64,000 nucleotides of DNA from Haloarcula sebkhae. GTDB lineage: Archaea; Halobacteriota; Halobacteria; Halobacteriales; Haloarculaceae. The notes under the pieces are model-generated. The model made no database searches. It was not told the origin of the DNA and was given only the letters and a program-made list of their open reading frames with translations. The DNA is taken from positions 1 through 64,000 of the forward strand of contig NZ_BMPD01000001.1 of the NCBI RefSeq assembly GCF_014647415.1, written 5' to 3'. This document shows positions 8,508 to 16,195 of this stretch, one piece after another. Numbering within the stretch: position 1 is the first letter of the stretch; each line of letters starts with the position of its first letter. The position numbers were made by a program, and so were the translations under genes.

Positions 8508-9152
8508 ATGGCAGCGTTCGACGGAGTTCGCAATCGCCTCCAGCGGGTCGCGCCGGCCACGAGCGGGCGGCTTACCGCCTCGGAGTTCTTGCTTTCGGGC
8601 GCGGCGGCGGGTCTATTCGGCTGGGGTGGCACGCAAGCGATTACGTGGTCGGACCGCGCTGTCGGCGCGCTGCTCGCCACGGCGCTGTGGGTCGTCCTGA
8701 TCGGCGGCTTCATCGGCCTGACAGTCCTGCACGCGCCGGACTCCGTCCGCTTCTCCGACGCGATGCTCGCTTGGGGGACGGTCAACACCACTGCGATGGC
8801 GTTGACCGTCGGCGGCCTCCTCGGTGCCGTGCCCGAGTCGCTGGCGTTCTGGCACGCGTGGGTCGGTGCGACGGCTATCGGCTACTGCTGGACCGGCGGT
8901 GTCCTCGAAGGGGGCGGGCAGCCCGTGCGCGGACGTGGCTATCTGGGTGCGGGCGTCGTCGGACTCGGTCTGTTGACCGTCGGGGCGGTAGCGTTTCCGC
9001 TTGTCTCCCCAGTCGGTTATCTGGCGCTCGCCGCACTCCATGCGCTCCCCATGGTTCTCGACGTGCGAACGGCGTTACCGGCTGTTCACCGGACTGGTGT
9101 CGTCGGAGTCGCGGTGGCCGCGGTACTCGTTGCCGGCGTTATAATTGCCTAA
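8508..9152 (+). CDS. Membrane protein of unknown function
   Basis: 214 aa with about six hydrophobic segments rich in Ala, Gly, Leu and Val. Cytoplasmic-looking N-terminus MAAFDGVRNRLQRVAPA. The first 216 nt of the open frame precede the ATG and are shadow of L37Ae. No family recognised. Divergent from the L37Ae operon with about 105 bp between start codons. The small two-helix protein at 9198 follows and may be co-transcribed. Confidence 0.7.
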   Translation: MAAFDGVRNRLQRVAPATSGRLTASEFLLSGAAAGLFGWGGTQAITWSDRAVGALLATALWVVLIGGFIGLTVLHAPDSVRFSDAMLAWGTVNTTAMALTVGGLLGAVPESLAFWHAWVGATAIGYCWTGGVLEGGGQPVRGRGYLGAGVVGLGLLTVGAVAFPLVSPVGYLALAALHALPMVLDVRTALPAVHRTGVVGVAVAAVLVAGVIIA

Positions 9153-9197
9153 CGCCGGGACCGACCGACTCTTAATTCACTGGCAACAGGTTCCTGT

Positions 9198-9371
9198 GTG
9201 GATATTTCACATCAAGACGTGTTCTGGGGGATTGCAGCGGTGTTTCTGTTGCTCAGTGGCGGCTGGTTCCTCTTCGCTAATCGGTTGCTGCTCGCCGCTT
9301 CCATGGTGTTGAACGGTTTCATCGCGGTCGTCGCTTGGTGGTATACGCGGGGCCAGCCAGTACAAGTCTGA
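9198..9371 (+). CDS. Small two-helix membrane protein
   Basis: 57 aa from GTG 9198 to TGA 9369-9371. Starts VDISHQDVFWGIAAVFLLLS and ends YTRGQPVQV. Two hydrophobic stretches (about 10-24 and 29-48) predict a hairpin in the membrane. GC-rich third positions fit a real gene. An in-frame ATG near residue 36 is too late to be the start. Follows the membrane protein at 8508 by 45 bp. Function unknown. Confidence 0.6.
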   Translation: MDISHQDVFWGIAAVFLLLSGGWFLFANRLLLAASMVLNGFIAVVAWWYTRGQPVQV

Positions 9372-9411
9372 GCCGCCGGGACCGAGACATAGCGGCCGAG
9401 CCACTGGCCGG

Positions 9412-10140
9412 CTACTCCTGCAGTTCGGCTTCCTTGAGCGCTTCGTTCAGGTCGGCTCGGACGTGTTCGCCGAGTTCGCGGTCGCCAGCCGTCGTGACGA
9501 CGCGGTTCTCCTGCACGCTGGAGCCGTCGCGGATGAGCACCCGGACGTTGCCGTTGGCGTCGGCGCGGGTCGCCTTCGCTCGGACGCCCGTCGGCGAGCT
9601 CGCACCGCCAGCGTCGATGGGACCGGGAATAACCTTCTTCACGTGGGGGTGGCCGGCAACGGTCTGGATGACCCGCTGGCCCGACCGGCCGCCGATGAGC
9701 GTCGAGTGGCTCCCGCCCAGTTTCTCCGCCGGCGCGGCGTCGACCACTTCGAGCGCAGGCTCGCCCTGGCGGTCGATGACCCGCTGGACCGGGTCCTCGC
9801 CCTCAACGCGGAAGAACTCGTAGTGAAGTTGTGGGCGGACGGCGGCGATAACATCGCGGTCGCCCGTGACGTACACCTCTTCGGGTCGTTTGCGTCGGAC
9901 CTCGTCTGCGACGAGGCCGGCGAAGTTCCGCAGTTCGACGACGACCGTTTCGTCGCTCCCCTCGCCCTCCGGCGTCGTCGTCACCGTCCGCTGGCCGACG
10001 ACCGACCCGTCCAGCAGCGAGGTCACTGTCGCCCGCTCACGATCGAGTTCGAGGACGACGGCGTCCGTATTGGCAGTGTGACAGACCAGGCAGTAGTCGC
10101 CCGGTCGGTCGAGCGGCGTGGCACACTGCCGACAGTCCAT
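9412..10140 (-). CDS. DUF2103 family zinc-ribbon protein
   Basis: 242 aa. Begins with a zinc ribbon MDCRQCATPLDRPGDYCLVC (two CxxC pairs), followed by an alpha/beta region (EEVYVTGDRDVIAAVRPQL) and a C-terminal block with GGSHSTLIGGRSGQRV and HPHVKKVIPGPI. This is the layout of DUF2103, predicted metal-binding proteins found across archaea. No enzyme activity is established to my knowledge. ATG 10140 chosen because the CxxC pair follows directly. Located 60 bp downstream of pantoate kinase on the same strand, so possibly co-transcribed. Confidence 0.8.
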   Translation of the reverse strand: MDCRQCATPLDRPGDYCLVCHTANTDAVVLELDRERATVTSLLDGSVVGQRTVTTTPEGEGSDETVVVELRNFAGLVADEVRRKRPEEVYVTGDRDVIAAVRPQLHYEFFRVEGEDPVQRVIDRQGEPALEVVDAAPAEKLGGSHSTLIGGRSGQRVIQTVAGHPHVKKVIPGPIDAGGASSPTGVRAKATRADANGNVRVLIRDGSSVQENRVVTTAGDRELGEHVRADLNEALKEAELQE

Positions 10141-10200
10141 AGCTGTGGCTACGGGCCCGTGCTGATAAGCGAGACGGTTCACATCTTACGCACGACAGAT

Positions 10201-11037
10201 TCAGCCCTCATCTTCGATGGTCGCACCGGGCGGATAGATGGCACAGACTGTGGCGTCGTAGCCGGCGTCGGAGAGTCCGGTCCCGAGCGCGACCACCGTC
10301 TCACCGAGCATTGCCATCGCGGCGTCACCGCCGGCTTCGGCCACGTCATCGATGACCGCCTTGACCTCCGGCGTCAGCAGGTCCGCTTCACGAGAGAACT
10401 GCCGGGCGGCCTGCATAAACGTCGAGAGCTTCGGCTCTTTGACGACGGTAGAGAGTGCACGTTCGCCGGCGGCCGTCAGTGTCTCCGTATCGCCGCCGAC
10501 AACGTCCGCCGTCGATAGCTCGCCGAGCGTGAGGTATTCGACGCGGCTGCGCGCCGGGATGGCGTCGAGGTAATTAAACTGTGGCCCGCCGGGTTCGAGG
10601 CGGAGCGGCACGCCGCCGCGAGCCTGCGCGACGACATCGCCGAGGCCCGAGCCAGCCTGAACTTCCGCGCCGTGGGCGATGGTCACCAGTTCGTTGTACG
10701 AGAGCCCGTGGCCGAAGACGGCGTTGGCCGCCAGCGCAGTGCCAAGCGCCAGTCCGCCGGAGACGCCGAAGCCGGACCCGAGCGGGAGCGGCGTTTCGGC
10801 AGTGACAGTCGCCGTTGTTCGCAGGGCATCCAGCACTCGCTCGACGGCCTCGACCTGAATCGACTCGCCGTTCAGCGTTATCTCGGTTTCAGCCCCGCGG
10901 CTGACAGTAACGGAGACGCCGTCAGACAGGGCCAGTCCGCCCCCGCGAGAGCCGGTCTCGATCGGGTCATCGCCCCGGTCAACGGTAAAAAAGCCCGTAA
11001 TGTGGCCGGGAACGAACGCGTGTGCTTCGTCGCTCAT
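10201..11037 (-). CDS. Pantoate kinase (archaeal CoA pathway, GHMP superfamily)
   Basis: 278 aa. N-terminal AFVPGHITGFFTV and the GHMP phosphate loop PLGSGFGVSGGLALG (residues about 84-98) mark the archaeal pantoate kinase family. It phosphorylates pantoate, and phosphopantothenate synthetase then adds beta-alanine, replacing the bacterial PanC/PanK route to coenzyme A. Length fits the family. Single-gene promoter likely, with the DUF2103 gene downstream. Confidence 0.87.
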   Translation of the reverse strand: MSDEAHAFVPGHITGFFTVDRGDDPIETGSRGGGLALSDGVSVTVSRGAETEITLNGESIQVEAVERVLDALRTTATVTAETPLPLGSGFGVSGGLALGTALAANAVFGHGLSYNELVTIAHGAEVQAGSGLGDVVAQARGGVPLRLEPGGPQFNYLDAIPARSRVEYLTLGELSTADVVGGDTETLTAAGERALSTVVKEPKLSTFMQAARQFSREADLLTPEVKAVIDDVAEAGGDAAMAMLGETVVALGTGLSDAGYDATVCAIYPPGATIEDEG

Positions 11038-11195
11038 TGCCTCTCCGTGGGACCCGGTGGCGTTAAGGATTGGTGATCGGCCGCTCCGGCCACACAGGCT
11101 GTTGGACGTTCTCTCCGTACAGAGTTTCAGACGACCGACAGGCGGTTCTCCGACCCGTAGTTTGATGTGTGTTTACGGCGGATGACTGTGCAAAC

Positions 11196-11498
11196 ATGCC
11201 GACGATAAGCGCGCGACTCCCGAGCGAAGAGAAAGATGAACTGGACGACGTCGCTGAGTTGCTCTCCGAGGACCGGTCGACCACGATTCGAAAGGCCCTC
11301 CGGGAGGGACTGGAGACGCTTCGACTCCGCGTCGCCGTCGAGCAGTACCAGTCCGGTGACGTGTCGGCGGCCGAAGCCGCACAGCTCGCTGATCTCTCTA
11401 TCGCGGAGTGGCTCGACGTGGCCCGCGAGCGAAATCTGACGACACAGCTTGAGCTGTCCGATCTGGAGCTCGATGCCGACACGGCCGCGGAGCTATGA
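11196..11498 (+). CDS. UPF0175-type antitoxin-like protein with ribbon-helix-helix N-terminus
   Basis: 100 aa. MPTISARLPSEEKDELDDVA plus a predicted helix-turn-helix (RSTTIRKALREGLETLR) form a ribbon-helix-helix DNA-binding module. The second half (QYQSGDVSAAEAAQLADLSIAEWLDVAR) is the UPF0175 signature. Such proteins are usually the antitoxin encoded before a PIN/DUF3368 protein. Its stop overlaps the start of the PIN gene (ATGA at 11495-11498). The ATG at 11196 starts the conserved domain. Confidence 0.82.
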   Translation: MPTISARLPSEEKDELDDVAELLSEDRSTTIRKALREGLETLRLRVAVEQYQSGDVSAAEAAQLADLSIAEWLDVARERNLTTQLELSDLELDADTAAEL

Positions 11499-12004
11499 CT
11501 CGCATCTATGTCGGGCCGACGGCGCTGTACTCGCTGGGGCAGGTTGGGGAGCTGTCGCTGCTGGACGCGTTCGACGGCGACATCGTCATTCCCGAACCCG
11601 TCATCGACGAGGTCCAGATCGAACCGACCGCGACGAACCTAGCAGAGTACCGCGAGAGCGGTATCGAAACCGGCGTCGACGAGGACCACATCGACCAGGC
11701 CAGGTCCCTGCTGGGCGACGCCGACCTCGGACCCGCCGTGACGGTGCTCGCTGGCGTGTTAGCCTACCGTGACAGCGACGACCGCTCTGCCGTAGCTGTC
11801 GTCTCCGAGGACCGCACTGTCCGCCGGATGGCGCAGGGTCTCGGCGCAGAGGTGACGAGCAGTTTCGGCGTCGTGGTCCGGGCCGCTATCGAGGACAAGT
11901 ACCTCAAACCGACCCAGGCGAAGCGGATCGTCAGGCGCATCGATCAACACGGGATGCATCTGACCGGGGAACTGCGGGAGCGGGCAGTCGGTGAGGTCGC
12001 ATAG
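11495..12004 (+). CDS. PIN-like DUF3368 protein with eroded active site
   Basis: 169 aa. Fold landmarks of a DUF3368 PIN domain are present: IPEPVIDEV, a long helical middle, VVSEDRTVRRMAQGLG, and SSFGVVVRAAIEDKY. However, the first strand reads IYVGPTALYSLG where active PIN nucleases have an aspartate (V-D-A-S-P), and the LGEAEAI-type acid is replaced in LGPAVTVLA. Two of the usual three or four catalytic acids are therefore missing. Translationally coupled to the UPF0175 partner. It may be an inactivated toxin or a repurposed RNA-binding partner. Confidence 0.78.
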   Translation: MTRIYVGPTALYSLGQVGELSLLDAFDGDIVIPEPVIDEVQIEPTATNLAEYRESGIETGVDEDHIDQARSLLGDADLGPAVTVLAGVLAYRDSDDRSAVAVVSEDRTVRRMAQGLGAEVTSSFGVVVRAAIEDKYLKPTQAKRIVRRIDQHGMHLTGELRERAVGEVA

Positions 12005-12052
12005 CGCCGATTGAGAAAGCGGCGGATTCAGCCCATCTATGCTGGGATAAGG

Positions 12053-12060
12053 GACTAATA
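12053..12060 (+). promoter_or_regulatory. TATA-like box for the 122-aa membrane protein
   Basis: CTAATAAA lies about 25 nt before the GTG at 12083, consistent with a leaderless transcript and supporting that GTG as the start. Confidence 0.45.
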
Positions 12061-12082
12061 AACACGGTCCGTATTCTTTGCT

Positions 12083-12451
12083 GTGTCAGAACAACCCGCG
12101 CCTCAGTTTCTCGTGGCTTCAGCTATCGTCTGCGTGCTGGGCTGTCTCGTCGGTGCGCTGCTCCCGATTGTCGTCGGGTCGACCGCCGCGTTTACCGGGA
12201 GCGTGACTTCGAGCGGGCTTCTCGGACTCGTTTTTACGGTGCGAAACCTCCAACTGCTCCGTGCGACCGGCGATCCGAGTTTACCACCGGCCGTCCTGAC
12301 GACGATCTTCGGCGGCTGGTTCATGCTCGCCCCGCTGTTGTACACAGACGTCGGGTTTCTCGCCACCGCCGGGACACAGCTCGCCGGAACAGTCATCTCG
12401 ACGTTCGGACTGTACGTCACGGTCGCCGGGCTGACCGACGGGCCAGCGTAG
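12083..12451 (+). CDS. Small membrane protein of unknown function
   Basis: 122 aa, GTG start supported by a TATA-like element 25 nt upstream. Four hydrophobic segments (about 9-30, 33-50, 68-85, 90-115) joined by short loops, with a polar NLQLLRATGDPSLPP loop in the middle. Looks like the SPW-repeat or DUF-type four-helix proteins common in haloarchaea, but I do not recognise the family. Stands alone, convergent with the gene at 12465. Confidence 0.6.
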   Translation: MSEQPAPQFLVASAIVCVLGCLVGALLPIVVGSTAAFTGSVTSSGLLGLVFTVRNLQLLRATGDPSLPPAVLTTIFGGWFMLAPLLYTDVGFLATAGTQLAGTVISTFGLYVTVAGLTDGPA

Positions 12452-12464
12452 ATAGCCGCGACAG

Positions 12465-12767
12465 CTATTCGCCGACCGCGGCGGCCAGTTCCGCGGTAAC
12501 GGCGTCGACGGCGCTCTCGATATCTGGATGTCGCCCCGTTCCGACGTCTTTGCACCCCTGTTTTCTATCGACCCGGACCGCGCTGTCGTCGAAAAGTTCG
12601 GGGCGAACGACGAGTTTGGCCGCAGCACAGACGCCATCGTCGTCCGGAATCCGATATTCGACGATGCCGCCGTTGGCGTCACTTCGCTGCCACAGTGTCG
12701 GCGGAGTCGGCAGTGCAGCGACCAACTCCTCCGGGTCAGCGGCTGTCTCCGGTGACGGGTGGGACAT
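12465..12767 (-). CDS. Hypothetical acidic protein
   Basis: 100 aa, soluble. Contains TLWQRSDANGGIVEYRIPD, KLVVRPELFDD and a C-terminal helix SAVDAVTAELAAAVGE. ATG 12767 starts the haloarchaeal-looking MSHPSPET segment; the extension to 12869 has no such character. A TATA-like CTTTAC about 20 nt upstream on the minus strand supports it. Family not recognised. Confidence 0.6.
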   Translation of the reverse strand: MSHPSPETAADPEELVAALPTPPTLWQRSDANGGIVEYRIPDDDGVCAAAKLVVRPELFDDSAVRVDRKQGCKDVGTGRHPDIESAVDAVTAELAAAVGE

Positions 12768-12995
12768 ACCGTAGTAAAGGCTGTGAGACCCAAACGTGTT
12801 ACGCCGACTCGGGTGCTGTGTCCCGACACCGCTATAATGCCGTGGTATCAGAAATTGGCCCAGGGCCATGTCATTCCGCTATCGGTGCGTGTACTGACTC
12901 TGCCCGCCAATTCCGACGATATACGCCGGTTTCAGACGTTTCGGACCCTGAGCGAGCCGGGATGCCGCCACCATCGTTCGGAGCTAGATGCATGG

Positions 12996-13003
12996 GTTTA
13001 ACA
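12996..13003 (+). promoter_or_regulatory. TATA-like box of prefoldin beta
   Basis: GTTTAACA, about 25 nt upstream of ATG 13027, predicts a leaderless transcript. A GGAGGT touches the ATG directly, too close to act as a normal ribosome-binding site. Confidence 0.55.
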
Positions 13004-13026
13004 CTCCGGCTCCCAACTCTGGAGGT

Positions 13027-13416
13027 ATGCAGGGTAATCTTCCGCCTGAAGCACAGGAGAAGCTCGAGGAACTGCAGGATCTTCAAGAGACAGCACAGCA
13101 GGTCGCCGCACAGAAACAGCAGGCCGAGACGGAGCTCCAGGAGTCCCAGACGGCGCTGGACGAGCTCGACGACATCGACGAGGACTCGACCATGTACCGC
13201 GAGGTCGGCGAACTCCTCGTGAAGACCGAGTTCGACGAGGCGCAGGACGACCTCGAAGAGAAGGTCAACAGCCTCGAAGTCCGCGTGGAAACGCTCGAAA
13301 AGCAGGAAGAGCGCGTGCAGGAGCAGTTCGAAGAGCTCCAGAGCGAGCTCCAGCAGATGCTCGGCGGCGCAGGTGGCGCGGGTCCGGCCGGCGGTCCCGG
13401 CGCTGGCGGCGCATAA
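13027..13416 (+). CDS. pfdB: Prefoldin subunit beta
   Basis: 129 aa. [20 protein letters not shown] opens a long coiled coil (about 5-50). A central beta-hairpin region around [11 protein letters not shown] is followed by a second coiled coil (about 65-115) and a Gly/Ala-rich tail. This is the beta subunit of the alpha2-beta4 jellyfish chaperone that passes unfolded proteins to the thermosome. The ATG at 13027 starts the conserved sequence. A DUF3194 gene follows after 4 bp, the usual archaeal neighbour. Confidence 0.95.
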   Translation: MQGNLPPEAQEKLEELQDLQETAQQVAAQKQQAETELQESQTALDELDDIDEDSTMYREVGELLVKTEFDEAQDDLEEKVNSLEVRVETLEKQEERVQEQFEELQSELQQMLGGAGGAGPAGGPGAGGA

Positions 13417-13420
13417 GGCG

Positions 13421-13657
13421 ATGCCGACAGACGATGAGGTCGTCGAGACAGCCTCAGCCGCCGCCGAAGACGTTGTCTTCTCGCGATACGATGTCGGCGC
13501 GGTCGAGGACCTTGACGTGACTGTCACCTTCGAAGACGGCGTACTGGACGTCGACGTGTACGTCAACGCGCCCGACAGTCGGCAGGACGAGGCACAGGTC
13601 GCGGACGACGCCGCCCTCGCCGCTCGGGCCGCCGTCGACGACCTGTTCGAAGAATAG
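13421..13657 (+). CDS. DUF3194 family protein, prefoldin-linked
   Basis: 78 aa, very acidic. Single alpha/beta domain: helix (EVVETASAAAEDVVFS), two beta strands (LDVTVTFEDGVLDVDVYV) and a terminal helix (ADDAALAARAAVDDLFE). DUF3194 is almost always encoded right after prefoldin beta in archaea; molecular role unknown. The 4-bp spacing after pfdB shows an operon. Confidence 0.85.
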   Translation: MPTDDEVVETASAAAEDVVFSRYDVGAVEDLDVTVTFEDGVLDVDVYVNAPDSRQDEAQVADDAALAARAAVDDLFEE

Positions 13658-13710
13658 GGACCCGCATCGGAGCGGGCAGTCACTCGGTGTTCTATCGACG
13701 CCGCGAACCG

Positions 13711-14037
13711 TCAGTCGTGGCTATCGACGGCTGGGTCCCCGGTCCGGTCGCTCGCAAACCCGGTTCGGAAGGCGATCCAGCCGAGCACTGAGACGAACAG
13801 TATCGGCGGGAGAATCATGAACCCCCATAGGGGGTCCAGTCCCCAGCCAAGTAGGAGGGCCAGGTCAAACAGCCCGATAGCGAGAAATGGCGAGACAAAC
13901 AGGAGGGCCCGCTTCCGGTTCATCTCGCCCGACGATTCCGACGCCGACGAGTCCTCATCACCCGCAAGGAGATCTGCCGTCGTGCGGTCACGGGCTCCGT
14001 CGTCAGCGTGGACGCTGGACTCGGCGGTGTCATCCAT
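13711..14037 (-). CDS. Membrane protein with acidic N-terminal tail
   Basis: 108 aa. First 38 residues are hydrophilic and rich in Asp, Ser and Ala; two hydrophobic helices follow (LLFVSPFLAIGLFDLALLLG and GFMILPPILFVSVLGWIAF), and a short polar tail. No recognised family. It ends convergently with the prefoldin/DUF3194 operon. The upstream gene on this strand is separated by a T-run that looks like its terminator. Confidence 0.65.
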   Translation of the reverse strand: MDDTAESSVHADDGARDRTTADLLAGDEDSSASESSGEMNRKRALLFVSPFLAIGLFDLALLLGWGLDPLWGFMILPPILFVSVLGWIAFRTGFASDRTGDPAVDSHD

Positions 14038-14062
14038 ACCCGTCCCTCAGAGTTCAGCAAGC

Positions 14063-14069
14063 AAAAAAA
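14063..14069 (-). terminator. Poly-T terminator of the exported acidic protein gene
   Basis: Seven consecutive T on the minus strand, about 45 nt after the stop at 14114. Archaeal RNA polymerase terminates on such U-runs without a hairpin. Confidence 0.45.
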
Positions 14070-14113
14070 CCGCGCTTGGTCAGTCGTCGGTGGAGAGCCG
14101 GTCAGTCAGGGGG

Positions 14114-14611
14114 TTATGCGTCGCTGTCGTCGTCCGCGTCTTCGGTCGCGTCGTCATCCACAGTGGACTGCTCGTCGTCCGCATCAGCGTCATCTGAACC
14201 AGCGTCCTCGGACGCCGATTCGTCGTTAGCATCGTCACCAGGGGTCAGGTCGCTGATCTGTGCGCCCAGATCGCCCGTGAGTTCGCCGGCCTGCTTCTGC
14301 CCGATGAGCGTGTGGATCTCGCTGACGAAGTCAGGGACCTGTTCGGGGAGATCCGACGGCGGGCCGCGCTGGTCGCCTGCCTGACCGGCATCAGCGGGCG
14401 GGCCGCGGCGGTCAGCCGCCTCGGTAGCGCCGTCGGATCCGTTCTCGTCTGTGTCCGCTGTTTCGTTCGCCGCCTGCTCGGCAGCGTTGTTCGCCTGTGC
14501 GTTGTCCGCATGGTCGTCGGCCTGTGCGCCTGCTGCGCCGGGGAGTGCCGCCGCCGAGCCCGTGATGACGAGCACGGCAAGCAGGCCGCCGGCGATCGTA
14601 GTGAGTTTCAT
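14114..14611 (-). CDS. Exported acidic low-complexity protein
   Basis: 165 aa. Sec-type signal peptide MKLTTIAGGLLAVLVITGSA with likely cleavage near AGAQA. The mature chain is dominated by Asp, Glu, Ala and Asn, with a GPP-containing segment and one more ordered central block (LPEQVPDFVSEIHTLIGQKQ). No domain recognised. ATG 14611 is chosen because it starts the signal peptide. Upstream DNA carries an unusual inverted-repeat element (14687-14737). Confidence 0.7.
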   Translation of the reverse strand: MKLTTIAGGLLAVLVITGSAAALPGAAGAQADDHADNAQANNAAEQAANETADTDENGSDGATEAADRRGPPADAGQAGDQRGPPSDLPEQVPDFVSEIHTLIGQKQAGELTGDLGAQISDLTPGDDANDESASEDAGSDDADADDEQSTVDDDATEDADDDSDA

Positions 14612-14925
14612 TCTGATCGTTGCCTCCGCTCGTCTCTCTGGCCCAGTGGCATATGAAGGGGGCGAGCCCAAAAGGCGATTTAACTCGAATTTATCCGAAT
14701 TAGCCGATCTACCGCCCGTTTTAATTCGGTTTAATTCCGCTTCAGCGGGCGCTCGCCACTCCGTCGCGTCTAGACGGGACTGCTGGGCGGGATAGCTGGC
14801 GTGCGCGTCGCACGATCGGTCCGGTCGCGATAGCGTATCCGGAGTCGGCGAAGCATAGCGGACAGGACAGACCGCTGAAACCGCCCCGGGGTAACTTTTC
14901 ATACCCGCGAACCCAACACTGGTCC
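14612..14925. other. 314-bp divergent intergenic region with AT-rich core
   Basis: Separates the minus-strand exported protein from the plus-strand bifunctional nuclease. No credible ORF. Its AT-rich core (about 14676-14740) holds the paired GAATT elements described separately; the right half (14741-14925) is GC-rich and I see nothing definite in it beyond the start of the nuclease gene. Confidence 0.5.
14687..14737. repeat. Inverted repeat with 16-bp arms, likely operator
   Basis: Left arm GAATTTATCCGAATTA (14687-14702); right arm (14722-14737) read on the other strand is GAATTAAACCGAATTA. They match at 14 of 16 positions, and the gap is 19 bp. Within each arm GAATT recurs exactly 10 bp apart, one DNA turn. 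This suggests cooperative binding of a dimeric regulator. Confidence 0.6.
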
Positions 14926-15387
14926 ATGGAACACGATGCCACGGTCGAAGGGGTCGGCGTCGGGGTCAACGAGGAGGGGGGCGGCACGCCGGTCGTCTTG
15001 CTCCGTGCACGCGAGGAGATCGTCCCCATCTTCGTCAGTAAGGATCAGGCCCAATCGATGCAACTGGCGATTGCCGGCGAGCCCTTCGAGCGACCGCTCA
15101 CCCACGACCTGCTGGTCGAGATGGTGACGGAGTTCGGGGGTGCCATCGACCGGGTCCGTATCGACGACCTAGCAGACGGAACCTTCTACGGGAAGATCGA
15201 CGCGGAGCAGTACACTGACGACCGGCGTAAAGACATGGTGTTCGACGCCCGCCCCTCGGACGCTATCGCGATTGCCCTCCGAGTAGATTGCCCGGTCGTG
15301 GTAACAGATGACGTTATCGACGAGGCCGGGCGCCCGCCGGAGCAGTTCGATCAAGGAGGGAGCGGAAGCGAGGATCTGGGCCTGTGA
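14926..15387 (+). CDS. Bifunctional nuclease family protein (BFN/DUF151)
   Basis: 153 aa. Conserved DUF151 pattern: VVLLRARE..VPIFVSKDQAQS, then the THDLLVEM block, GTFYGKI and DARPSDAIAIALR. Related plant and archaeal/bacterial proteins (the Thermotoga TM0160 fold) have been described as nucleases acting on RNA and DNA. The C-terminus ends in an acidic tail after the core. Followed 43 bp later by a HAD hydrolase on the same strand. Confidence 0.88.
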   Translation: MEHDATVEGVGVGVNEEGGGTPVVLLRAREEIVPIFVSKDQAQSMQLAIAGEPFERPLTHDLLVEMVTEFGGAIDRVRIDDLADGTFYGKIDAEQYTDDRRKDMVFDARPSDAIAIALRVDCPVVVTDDVIDEAGRPPEQFDQGGSGSEDLGL

Positions 15388-15430
15388 GAACACGAAACCT
15401 TTCTGCATCTGTCCACCCTGAGCGTATCTG

Positions 15431-16105
15431 ATGGGGTACGAATCGGTCATTTTCGACAACGACGGCGTGTTGCTGACGCTGACTGACATGGACGCACACT
15501 ACGTCGGCGCACGCCGGGCCTTCGAGGAACTCGGCGTGCCGTCACCGTCGACAGCCCACGTCGAGGCGATGAGTATCGGTGTGACAGTGCCCGAACTCAC
15601 CGAGGTCTGTACGCAGTACGATATCGACCCCGAGCGGTTCTTCCGGGCTCGTGACGAGGCCTTGACCGCGGTCCAGCAGGCGCTTATCCGAGCTGGCAAG
15701 AAACAGCCCTACGGCGACGTGTCCATGCTTGACCGACTGGACTGTCCGCTGGGCGTGGTGTCCTCGAACCAACGTGATACCGTCGCCTTCGCCTTCGAGC
15801 ATTTCGACATCGGCCACTACTTCGACACCGTCTGGGCGCGCGAGCCGACAGTCGAGAGCCTCCGCCGGAAGAAACCGCAGCCGTACTACATCGAGCGGGC
15901 GATGGAGGACCTCGGTGTCAGCGACGCCCTGTTCGTCGGCGACAACGAATCCGACATCGAGGCAGCACACCGGGCTGGAATCGACTCGGCGTTCATCCGT
16001 CGTCCGCATCGGACCGACACCCGACTCGACGTGACACCGGACCACGACGTTTCCGGGCTCGAAGACGTAGTTCGGATCGCTGGCCGACGCAGCGGGAGCG
16101 ACTGA
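15431..16105 (+). CDS. HAD-superfamily hydrolase (phosphatase type)
   Basis: 224 aa. HAD motif I is VIFDNDGVLL: the nucleophile Asp is present and the +2 acid is also Asp. Motif II VVSSNQ, motif III lysine in RRKKPQP and motif IV FVGDNESDIEAA are in the correct order. The helical cap sits between I and II. Phosphoglycolate phosphatase-like activity is typical of such proteins but the substrate is not predictable. It may share a transcript with the nuclease gene. Confidence 0.88.
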   Translation: MGYESVIFDNDGVLLTLTDMDAHYVGARRAFEELGVPSPSTAHVEAMSIGVTVPELTEVCTQYDIDPERFFRARDEALTAVQQALIRAGKKQPYGDVSMLDRLDCPLGVVSSNQRDTVAFAFEHFDIGHYFDTVWAREPTVESLRRKKPQPYYIERAMEDLGVSDALFVGDNESDIEAAHRAGIDSAFIRRPHRTDTRLDVTPDHDVSGLEDVVRIAGRRSGSD

Positions 16106-16108
16106 TCC

Positions 16109-16129
16109 GTATCCGGATCTAACGGATAC
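16109..16129. promoter_or_regulatory. Inverted repeat upstream of the second HTH_10 regulator
   Basis: GTATCCG (16109-16115) and CGGATAC (16123-16129), 7-nt spacer containing GATCTAA; the left part also holds the palindrome ATCCGGAT. It lies just after the HAD stop and about 70 bp before the regulator ATG, so it could be a hairpin at the end of one transcript or an operator for the next. Confidence 0.35.
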
Positions 16130-16195
16130 ACAGCCATCACGTTCTGGTACGTATACTGAAAGCAACCTTTCCCATGGCAAGTGCCGTGAAACGGT

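Noticed and set aside
12768-13026. Possible gene between the acidic protein and prefoldin beta
   Set aside because: 259 bp with no convincing frame or RNA fold; only the prefoldin promoter is supported.
13021-13026. GGAGGT as the ribosome-binding site of pfdB
   Set aside because: It touches the ATG with no spacer, and a TATA box predicts a leaderless mRNA, so it is probably coincidental.
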